Shown piece after piece: positions 1-5,475 of a DNA stretch of 6,826 nucleotides; the first letter of the stretch is position 1; every line of letters begins with the position of its first letter. The translations under genes were made by a program, and so were the position numbers. The notes beneath the pieces were generated by a model. It was given only the letters and a program-made list of their open reading frames with translations. It had not been told where the DNA came from and did not search any database. The DNA lies in the NCBI GenBank assembly GCA_947598425.1, contig CANQFH010000056.1:1-6826 (forward strand), read 5' to 3'. The stretch is from an uncultured Bacilli bacterium. Its GTDB lineage: Bacteria > Bacillota_I > Bacilli_A > RF39 > UBA660.

Positions 1-2
1 CT

Positions 3-494
3 AAAAGAGGAGTACCTCAAATTGAAGTTACTTTTGATATTGATGCTAATGGTATTGTTAATGTTAAAGCTAAAGATTTAGGTACTGGAAAAGAACAATC
101 TATTACAATTACATCAAGTACAAATCTATCTGATGATGAAATAGATAAGATGGTTAAAGAAGCTGAAGCTAATAAAGAAGCTGATGAAAAGAGAAAAGAA
201 GAAGCCGAAGTTAGAAATAATGCTGATGCGATGATTTTCCAAACTGAAAAAGCTTTAGAAGACTTAGGTGATAAAGTCGATAGCAAAGATAAAGAAAAAG
301 CTGAAGATTTAGTTAAAGAATTAAAAGAAGCTTTAGAAGGATCTGATATCGATAAGATTAAAGAAAAGACAGAAGAATTATCTAAGAGTGCAATGGATTT
401 AGCTGCTAAGGTATATCAAAATGTTAAACCTGAAGGCGATGATTCTAAAGATAAAAAAGATGATGTTGAAGAAGCTAAATTTGAAGAAAAATAA
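3..494 (+). CDS. dnaK: Chaperone protein DnaK (Hsp70), C-terminal part only
   Basis: DnaK is the ATP-driven cytosolic Hsp70 that binds exposed hydrophobic segments and works with DnaJ and GrpE. The gene runs in from the left edge; 163 residues and a TAA stop are visible, about the last quarter of a roughly 600-residue protein. The first residues, KRGVPQIEVTFDIDANGIV, match the highly conserved end of the substrate-binding beta domain, followed by the conserved VKAKDLGTGKEQSI stretch. Next come the charged helices of the lid (LSDDEIDKMVKEAEANKEAD onward). The nucleotide-binding domain lies outside the window. The extreme C-terminus is a short Lys/Asp/Glu-rich tail ending in KFEEK, without a clear EEVD-like ending; such tails vary between bacteria. 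A GAAA-loop hairpin follows the stop, then a peptidase gene and dnaJ. Any promoter or CIRCE operator would lie upstream and cannot be seen. Identity is very secure. Confidence 0.97.
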   Translation, partial: KRGVPQIEVTFDIDANGIVNVKAKDLGTGKEQSITITSSTNLSDDEIDKMVKEAEANKEADEKRKEEAEVRNNADAMIFQTEKALEDLGDKVDSKDKEKAEDLVKELKEALEGSDIDKIKEKTEELSKSAMDLAAKVYQNVKPEGDDSKDKKDDVEEAKFEEK

Positions 495-505
495 TAGATG
501 AGTTT

Positions 506-532
506 AGGCTCTAGAAATAGAGCCTTACTTTT
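506..532 (+). terminator. Hairpin after dnaK, weak terminator or attenuator
   Basis: An 8-bp perfect stem (AGGCTCTA at 506-513 with TAGAGCCT at 518-525) closes a GAAA tetraloop (514-517), starting 11 bases after the dnaK stop. Four of its eight pairs are G-C, which is strong for this AT-rich DNA. The following tract (TACTTTTAG) is only loosely U-rich. No convincing promoter lies between this hairpin and pepF. I therefore infer partial termination, lowering pepF-dnaJ expression relative to dnaK, or a 3'-end-stabilising structure. Confidence 0.65.
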
Positions 533-549
533 AGTTAAAGGAAGGTTTT

Positions 550-2352
550 ATGGCTAAGAAGAGAAAAGAATTTAAAGATAAATACAAATGGAATGTTAAA
601 GATTTATATAAAAATGATGAAGAAGCATTAAAAGAAATAGAATATTTAAATAAAAAGATAGATGAATTAAAACAATATGAAGGACATATTTTAGATAGTC
701 ATACTAATTTATTAAATTTATTAGATTTAGATAGTGATTTATCTTTACATATAGAAAGAGTATATACTTATGCTCATATTAATAATGATGCTGATACTTT
801 AGATGAGTATTATCAAGAATTATTTGGTAAAGTTCAAAATATGTATACCAAATATTTAAAAACATCAGCATTTATTGTTCCAGAATTATTAGAAAAAGAT
901 TATAAATTAATAGAGAAATATTGTAAAGAAGAAGAAAAATTAAATAAATATAAAAAAGTTTTAAAAGAAATATATAGAGATAAAGAACATATATTAAGTA
1001 ATGAAGAAGAGCAAATAATTGCTAATTATTCGAAGTTAATGGGCTCATTTGAAGAAATAATGGGAGCCTTAACTGATAGTGATTTTAAATTCGATAATAT
1101 TATTGTTGACGGTAAAGAAGAAGAATTAACTGAAAGCAATTATGCTATTTACCTACATAATCCTAATCCTTCAGTACGTCGTGATGCCTTTAAATCTTTA
1201 TATAAAACTTATGCTAATTTTAAGACAACTTTAGCAGCAGTACTTCGAAATGAAGTAGAGAAAAATGTTGTTAATGCTAAATTAAGAAAGTATCAAAGCA
1301 GTTTAGAAGCATCTTTATTTCATGATGAAATAGCTAAAGAAGTATATACTAATTTAATTAGATCTGTTCATAATAATTTAAAATCTTTATATAAATATTG
1401 GGAATTAAAAAAGCAAGTATTAAAATTAGATGAATTACATATATATGATACTTATGCTTCAGTTACTAATAATTCTAATAAGAAATATAGTTTTGAAGAA
1501 GCTCGAGATTTAGTATTAAAGATAGTTAGCCCTTTAGGGGAAGATTATGTCAAAGATATAACTAAAGCCTTTGATGATAATTGGATTGATTCATGTAATA
1601 ATGAAGGCAAAAGAAAAGGTGCTTATTGTACTGCTTGTTATGATGTTCATCCTTATGTATTATTAAATTATGAACAAGAAATAGAAGATATATCTACTCT
1701 TAGTCATGAATTAGGTCATGCCATGCATTATTACTATGCTTGTCAAAATCAAAGTTTCCAAGACTATGGTTATAGCATTTTTGTAGCAGAGGTAGCTAGT
1801 CAAGTTAATGAAATATTATTAAGTCGTTATTTACTTGATCATAGTGATGATAAAAATGAAAAAATTAAAATTATAGATGATTTATTACAAAAATATAAAG
1901 CTACTATATATCGTCAAACAATGTTTGCTGAATTTGAATTATATATTCATGAATATACAGAAGCTGGTGGCATTTTAACTAGTCAAAATATGTGTCAAAA
2001 ATATTTAGAATTAAATAGATTATATTTTGGGGATAATGTTATAATAGATGATGAAATAAAATATGAATGGGAAAGAATACCTCATTTCTATATGAATTTT
2101 TATGTTTATCAATACGCTACGGGATTTGCTGCAGCAATTTTGTTAGCCAATAAGATATATGAAAAAGATCTTGTTACTAGAGATAAATATTTAGAATTCT
2201 TAAAATTAGGGGCTACTAAAAAGCCAATAGAATCTTTAAAAGTAGCTGGAGTAGATATGTTAGATAGTAAAGTTATGGATGAAGTAATTAAATTCATGGA
2301 TGAATTAATTAAAGAATATCAAGAACTTATAGGAAGTGAAGAAAATGAATAA
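550..2352 (+). CDS. pepF: Oligoendopeptidase F, M3-family zinc metallopeptidase
   Basis: This is a cytosolic zinc endopeptidase of the M3B (PepF) type, which cleaves short peptides inside the cell; no signal peptide or membrane segment is present. It has 600 residues, the usual family length. The N-terminal helical domain covers roughly residues 1-200 and the catalytic domain about 205-590. The active site HELGH is at residues 386-390 (zinc ligands H386 and H390, catalytic E387). The third ligand is E414 in the sequence FVAEVASQVNE, with the family's usual spacing. The C-terminal signature RIPHFYMNFYVYQYATGF starts at R509, and its His and Tyr residues (H512, Y514, Y518, Y520) correspond to those that hold the substrate in M3 enzymes. 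A strong purine-rich ribosome site (AAAGGAAGG, 537-545) precedes the ATG. It stops 8 bases inside the dnaJ reading frame, so the two are probably co-translated. All key residues are intact. PepF is certain at subfamily level; the natural substrate is not predictable. Confidence 0.96.
   Translation: MAKKRKEFKDKYKWNVKDLYKNDEEALKEIEYLNKKIDELKQYEGHILDSHTNLLNLLDLDSDLSLHIERVYTYAHINNDADTLDEYYQELFGKVQNMYTKYLKTSAFIVPELLEKDYKLIEKYCKEEEKLNKYKKVLKEIYRDKEHILSNEEEQIIANYSKLMGSFEEIMGALTDSDFKFDNIIVDGKEEELTESNYAIYLHNPNPSVRRDAFKSLYKTYANFKTTLAAVLRNEVEKNVVNAKLRKYQSSLEASLFHDEIAKEVYTNLIRSVHNNLKSLYKYWELKKQVLKLDELHIYDTYASVTNNSNKKYSFEEARDLVLKIVSPLGEDYVKDITKAFDDNWIDSCNNEGKRKGAYCTACYDVHPYVLLNYEQEIEDISTLSHELGHAMHYYYACQNQSFQDYGYSIFVAEVASQVNEILLSRYLLDHSDDKNEKIKIIDDLLQKYKATIYRQTMFAEFELYIHEYTEAGGILTSQNMCQKYLELNRLYFGDNVIIDDEIKYEWERIPHFYMNFYVYQYATGFAAAILLANKIYEKDLVTRDKYLEFLKLGATKKPIESLKVAGVDMLDSKVMDEVIKFMDELIKEYQELIGSEENE
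2331..2338 (+). promoter_or_regulatory. Ribosome binding site that fixes the dnaJ start
   Basis: AGGAAGTG lies 6 bases before the ATG at 2345. An in-frame GTG at 2336 would add three residues (MKK) but overlaps this site and has no purine-rich sequence at a proper distance upstream. The ATG also yields the normal DnaJ beginning, MNKKDYYEVLG. The site lies inside the last codons of pepF, consistent with translational coupling. Confidence 0.8.
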
Positions 2353-3418
2353 AAAAGATTACTATGAAGTTTTAGGGGTATCTAAAGATGCTTCTGATGA
2401 AGAAATCAAAAGAGCCTTTAGAGTATTAGCTAAAAAATACCATCCTGATGTCAATAAAGAACCGGGAGCAGCTGAAAAATTTAAAGAAATCGGAGAAGCT
2501 TATCAAGTTTTATCAGATAAAACTAAAAGAAGTCAATATGATCAATATGGCCATGCTGCATTTGATAATGCTGGTGGTGGCTTTGATATGGGTGATATTA
2601 ACTTAGATGATATTTTATCTAATATCTTTGGTGGTGGCTTTGGTGGTTTTTCATCTTTTGGTGGTTTTAGTGGCTTTGGCGGTGGCTCTAAAACTAGAGC
2701 TCGTCGAGGCGAAGATATGTTACTCAAAGTAAAACTTACTTTTGAAGAAGCCGTATATGGTTGTGAAAAAGATATTAAAGTATTAGTAACAGATAATTGT
2801 GATAAATGTAATGGTAAGGGCGGTTTTGGAGAAGTAACTTGCCATACTTGTGGCGGTGTTGGTGTCATTAGAGAAGAACAAAGAAGCCTATTTGGTATCA
2901 TGCAAACTCAAAAAATATGTCCTGATTGTTCAGGTTCTGGTAAAACATTTAAAGAAATATGTACTAAATGTCACGGTACTGGCCAAGTAAGAGAAAATAA
3001 AACTTTAACAATAAGTATTCCTGCCGGTATTAATACAGGTAATCAATTACGTTTAAGCGGTAAAGGTGCTGCTGGTATTAATGGTGGCGAAAATGGGGAT
3101 ATTTATTTAGAGTTTGAAGTTGCAGAACATAAATATTTTGAAAGACATGATGATGATATTTATTTAGAAATACCAACTTTAACAGGTAATGGTTATATTG
3201 AAATCAAACCGGGAACTCAAAATTATACTAAATTAAAATTAAAAGGAAAAGGAATTAAAGGATTAAATAGTAAAGTAGCGGGAGATATGTATGTAGTAGT
3301 TAATGTTATTATTCCAACTAAACTTACTAAAACTCAAAAAGATTTATTAAAAGAATTAGCAGAAACTGACTTAGAAAGTGAAGATGAATTTAAAGATTTT
3401 AGAAGATCTTTGAAATAA
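2345..3418 (+). CDS. dnaJ: Chaperone protein DnaJ (Hsp40), type I
   Basis: DnaJ is the cytosolic J-domain co-chaperone that delivers unfolded proteins to DnaK and stimulates its ATPase. The 357 residues are close to the usual length. In order: a J domain at residues 4-70 with the HPD motif at 33-35; a Gly/Phe-rich linker at about 75-117 (including FGGGFGGFSSFGGF); a zinc-binding domain with all four CxxCxGxG repeats intact (C152/C155, C166/C169, C192/C195, C206/C209); and a C-terminal peptide-binding region with the conserved IPAGINTGNQLRLSGKG. The link between the first and second zinc repeats is only about six residues, shorter than in E. coli or Bacillus, where a KPGT-type loop is present. 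The ATG at 2345 is preferred over the GTG at 2336. It overlaps the pepF end by 8 bases. dnaK lies only one gene upstream, which fits joint function. Confidence 0.98.
   Translation: MNKKDYYEVLGVSKDASDEEIKRAFRVLAKKYHPDVNKEPGAAEKFKEIGEAYQVLSDKTKRSQYDQYGHAAFDNAGGGFDMGDINLDDILSNIFGGGFGGFSSFGGFSGFGGGSKTRARRGEDMLLKVKLTFEEAVYGCEKDIKVLVTDNCDKCNGKGGFGEVTCHTCGGVGVIREEQRSLFGIMQTQKICPDCSGSGKTFKEICTKCHGTGQVRENKTLTISIPAGINTGNQLRLSGKGAAGINGGENGDIYLEFEVAEHKYFERHDDDIYLEIPTLTGNGYIEIKPGTQNYTKLKLKGKGIKGLNSKVAGDMYVVVNVIIPTKLTKTQKDLLKELAETDLESEDEFKDFRRSLK
2622..2692 (+). repeat. Imperfect Gly/Phe codon repeats in the dnaJ linker
   Basis: Degenerate repeats built on TTTGGTGGT/GGCTTTGGT units encode the FGGGFGGFSSFGGFSGFGGG linker. 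Codons alternate between GGT and GGC, so the repeat is not perfect at DNA level. Length change by slippage is possible but not indicated. This is the normal low-complexity G/F region of DnaJ, locally richer in G than its surroundings. Confidence 0.6.
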
Positions 3419-3440
3419 TCTCACTTTCTTTTTAATTTTT
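3373..3440 (+). terminator. Likely terminator overlapping the end of dnaJ
   Basis: AGAAAGTGA (3373-3381, inside the dnaJ coding sequence) is perfectly complementary to TCACTTTCT (3421-3429, just after the stop). A T-rich tract follows (TTTTAATTTTT, 3430-3440). The long enclosed segment can fold its own small hairpin (AAAGAT 3392-3397 with ATCTTT 3406-3411). The fold would end the dnaK-pepF-dnaJ transcript directly before the next promoter. The long interior makes it less certain than a simple hairpin. Confidence 0.5.
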
Positions 3441-3452
3441 AGTTACAATAAA

Positions 3453-3481
3453 TTGACATTATTTGTCGATTTATATATAAT
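3453..3481 (+). promoter_or_regulatory. Consensus housekeeping sigma (SigA/sigma-70) promoter
   Basis: The -35 box TTGACA (3453-3458) and the -10 box TATAAT (3476-3481) both match the consensus perfectly, with an optimal 17-bp spacer. Transcription should start near 3488, giving a leader of about 16 bases that holds the ribosome site GGTGAT (3493-3498) before the ATG at 3504. It gives the membrane-anchored protein gene its own strong, probably constitutive promoter, separate from the chaperone genes. Confidence 0.85.
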
Positions 3482-3503
3482 GTTTAATATAGGGTGATGG
3501 TAA

Positions 3504-4754
3504 ATGAGTAATATATCTTTAGTAAAATTAAAGATGAAAACAATATATAAATCTTTTTTATCATTAATTGGTTTATTAATAATTTTAACAAGTGCCGTTG
3601 GGGTTATGTATTTGTTTTATGATAAAGTAATAGATGCTGATGGTGATATTGAAGTAAATGGTGCTTTATCAATTAATTACATGAGTGGCAAAAAATTTAA
3701 TGTTGATAATAATAGTCAAACAATTGAATTTTCTGTAAGTAATGCTGGTGATAGTGTTTCTTATTATAATATAGGTTTTGCAAAAATAAGAGGAGAAGGT
3801 ACTTATAAAATATTATATAATGATAATGAAATATTAAGTGGTAATTTACAAACCACTGATGAAGTGACATCGGAATATATAAGCATAGATGCTAAAGAAA
3901 CTAAAATATATACTTTAGAATTAAGTAGTGATAGTCATTTAAAAGGGGAACTAAATGTTCGAATCCAAAATAATCATTTAGTAACCTTTGCTGATACTAT
4001 AATTAAAAATAATCCTCCAGTATTAGATAGTCAAACTAAAGTGGGAAGTGAAGTAGCCACAGCCAATGAAGGATTAATTAAATCTAGTGATGATATTGGC
4101 GTATCATATTATTTTAGAGGTAATATTTTAAATAATTATGTTTCTTTTGCTGACAGACTATGGCGAATAGTAAGAATTAATGGTGATGGTACAGTGAGAT
4201 TAGTATTAAATGACGCTACCGATGTCTTAGCTAGTTACTATGATGATGATAATACTAAGTTTGAATTTGAAACATCTGCTATAAATACTTATTTAGAAGA
4301 ATGGTTAGATGATAATTTAACTAATTATTTAAATTATATAACTACTTCTAAATATTGTAGTGATATTTCTCATGATGATGCCTATAATTATACTGCTAAT
4401 ATTAGAATTATGACTAATCAAATACCAACATTAAATTGTTTAGGAACAGTTGTAAATAATAATATTGGTTTAATGACTATCGATGAAGTTATCTTAGCGG
4501 GAGCTTCTCCTAAAGATAATAATAAAAATTATTACTTATATAATAGTAATATTAAAGATTCATGGTATACCATGAGTGCTGCTAAAGGTAGTGAAAATTC
4601 TATTAATATGTTTATGGTCTCATCTAGTGGTGGTATTGAATTAAATGTTGTCGGTAATTTATATCGAAATGTAAGACCAGTAATTACTTTAATTAAGAAT
4701 ATTGAAATGCAAGGTACTGGTACAATCGAAGATCCATATCGTTTAGATGATTGA
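3504..4754 (+). CDS. Membrane-anchored extracellular protein with DUF6273-like C-terminal module
   Basis: The function is unknown. The 416-residue protein begins with a Lys-containing tail and one hydrophobic segment (about 18-38), acting as an uncleaved anchor or signal, so the rest should face outside. Residues about 45-160 look like an all-beta domain (alternating Ser/Thr/Asn-rich strands such as TIEFSVSNAGDSVSYYNIGF). Residues about 200-410 carry the pattern I recall from DUF6273-type proteins abundant in uncultured gut Firmicutes: YYFRGN, NYVSFADRLWRIVRINGDGTVRLVLND (W220), WLDD, GLMTIDEVILAG (around D327/E328), YYLYN, SWYTM (W354), then VRPVITL (R391/P392) and a closing GTIEDPYRL. The only two cysteines, C285 and C312, lie in this module and may form a disulfide. 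A C-type-lectin/sulfatase-modifying-enzyme-like fold is possible, but this is inference. It has its own perfect promoter. The stop is TGA followed immediately by TAA. A ligand-binding surface role is plausible but unproven. Confidence 0.85.
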   Translation: MSNISLVKLKMKTIYKSFLSLIGLLIILTSAVGVMYLFYDKVIDADGDIEVNGALSINYMSGKKFNVDNNSQTIEFSVSNAGDSVSYYNIGFAKIRGEGTYKILYNDNEILSGNLQTTDEVTSEYISIDAKETKIYTLELSSDSHLKGELNVRIQNNHLVTFADTIIKNNPPVLDSQTKVGSEVATANEGLIKSSDDIGVSYYFRGNILNNYVSFADRLWRIVRINGDGTVRLVLNDATDVLASYYDDDNTKFEFETSAINTYLEEWLDDNLTNYLNYITTSKYCSDISHDDAYNYTANIRIMTNQIPTLNCLGTVVNNNIGLMTIDEVILAGASPKDNNKNYYLYNSNIKDSWYTMSAAKGSENSINMFMVSSSGGIELNVVGNLYRNVRPVITLIKNIEMQGTGTIEDPYRLDD

Positions 4755-4779
4755 TAATTGTCAAATAAGATGTTATAAT
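4751..4779 (+). promoter_or_regulatory. Candidate extended -10 promoter overlapping a stop codon
   Basis: TTGATA (4751-4756) overlaps the TGA stop of the preceding gene. It is followed by a 17-bp spacer and TATAAT (4774-4779), with TG at 4771-4772 forming an extended -10. The predicted start is near 4786, inside the left arm of the following hairpin. It would serve the downstream membrane-protein/mtaB pair. Confidence 0.6.
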
Positions 4780-4837
4780 AAGTGTCAATATTTGTGATAT
4801 TAAATGTAAATCAAATATTAGACACTTATTTTAGTTT
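4777..4837 (+). terminator. Long hairpin terminator between the two membrane-protein genes
   Basis: The left arm at 4777-4794 (AATAAGTGTCAATATTTG) pairs along its whole length with 4812-4830, with a single bulged A at 4820. This gives 18 pairs around a 17-base loop. The right arm runs into a U-rich tail (TTATTTTAGTTT, 4827-4837-ish). It should stop transcripts of the DUF6273-like gene. The loop and right arm also have alternative partners just downstream (see findings), so it may be conditional. Confidence 0.75.
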
Positions 4838-4845
4838 ACATTAAG

Positions 4846-4854
4846 TGCTACAAT
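4846..4854 (+). promoter_or_regulatory. Possible second extended -10 element
   Basis: TGC followed by TACAAT (4849-4854) fits an extended -10. It lies 15 bases before the ATG at 4870, so a transcript would begin close to the ribosome site GGTGAT (4861-4866). No acceptable -35 box exists at 15-18 bp; the best sequence at 17 bp is TTATTT. It could be a weak promoter for the acidic membrane protein and mtaB, or chance in AT-rich DNA. Confidence 0.35.
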
Positions 4855-4869
4855 GATAGTGGTGATGTT

Positions 4870-5463
4870 ATGAATTTTTTTACCGATGTCTATAAATTTA
4901 TAAGTTATTTAACTCTAGTAGATATAGTATTCTTTTCGGCCATCGTGGCATTACTTATATTACTAGTGACTTTAATATATTTTATAAAGATAAATAGGGA
5001 AGATGATAATGATGATTTACCACCATCTAATGATATAAAAAAAGAAGAAGATGTAAAGATGAATAGAAGTGCAGAAGTTGATATTTTAAATAGTATTCAA
5101 AATAATCCTCCAGAAGAACATGAATATAATGATGAAGAAGGGGAATTACTAGATTTAGAAAGTTTAACTAAAAAGTTACAGCAAGAGCAAGAATCTTCAG
5201 AAATAGATATTAGAGAATATGAAAAAGATCAAGAAGAAAAAGCTATTATTAGTTATGATGAATTATTGCAAAAACAAAATAGATACGCTATTAACTATGA
5301 AAAAGAAGAAGTTATGGATGACTTAGTAGTTAAAAAGGTTAATTTAAATGATTTAGTAAATAAAGATGAATATGAAGAAGCAGTTAATGTAAGAGTTATA
5401 AGTTATAAAAGAGAAGAAGCTTTTTTAAATGCTTTGAAAGAACTCCAGAGTTTGCTTAATTAA
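4870..5463 (+). CDS. Unknown single-pass membrane protein with acidic cytoplasmic tail
   Basis: I do not recognise a named family. The 197-residue protein has a short N-terminus, one strongly hydrophobic segment at about residues 19-39 (IVFFSAIVALLILLVTLIYFI), then KINR, which by the positive-inside rule puts the C-terminal part in the cytoplasm. The tail is highly acidic (runs such as EEHEYNDEEGE) and largely helical or disordered, with later ordered-looking pieces AIISYDELLQKQ and a final helix EEAFLNALKELQSLLN. Such N-out/C-in layouts with charged tails occur in membrane tethers of cytosolic proteins, but nothing here identifies a partner. The ATG at 4870 is supported by GGTGAT (4861-4866). 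The next in-frame Met, after residue 60, would lose the membrane segment. It ends 12 bases before mtaB and so is probably co-transcribed with it. It is clearly a real gene: good ribosome site, long frame, codon use like its neighbours. Confidence 0.8.
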   Translation: MNFFTDVYKFISYLTLVDIVFFSAIVALLILLVTLIYFIKINREDDNDDLPPSNDIKKEEDVKMNRSAEVDILNSIQNNPPEEHEYNDEEGELLDLESLTKKLQQEQESSEIDIREYEKDQEEKAIISYDELLQKQNRYAINYEKEEVMDDLVVKKVNLNDLVNKDEYEEAVNVRVISYKREEAFLNALKELQSLLN

Positions 5464-5475
5464 AGGGTGGTTTAG

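Noticed and set aside
17..286. Minus-strand open frame opposite dnaK
   Set aside because: It lies wholly against the secure dnaK frame and reads as a Ser/Leu-rich antisense of Lys/Glu/Ala codons, with no ribosome site or family resemblance.
2109..2297. Minus-strand open frame opposite the end of pepF
   Set aside because: Short shadow of a conserved coding region; nothing supports translation.
2336..2344. GTG start adding three residues to DnaJ
   Set aside because: It sits inside the best ribosome site, has no purine-rich sequence upstream, and gives an atypical N-terminus compared with MNKKDYYEVLG.
2542..2901. Minus-strand open frame opposite dnaJ, Pro/Lys-rich
   Set aside because: The Pro runs are just the complement of the Gly codons in the DnaJ linker.
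4752..4757. TGA as a Trp codon (Mycoplasma code)
   Set aside because: All seven Trp codons found in the window are TGG and no long frame contains TGA. The TGA-TAA tandem by itself cannot decide, but codon use favours TGA as a stop.
4758..4779. TTGTCA as the -35 box for the TATAAT at 4774
   Set aside because: The spacer would be only 10 bp; TTGATA at 4751-4756 gives 17 bp and is preferred.
4835..4854. TTTACA as the -35 box for TACAAT
   Set aside because: The spacer would be only 8 bp, too short for a sigma-70-type promoter.
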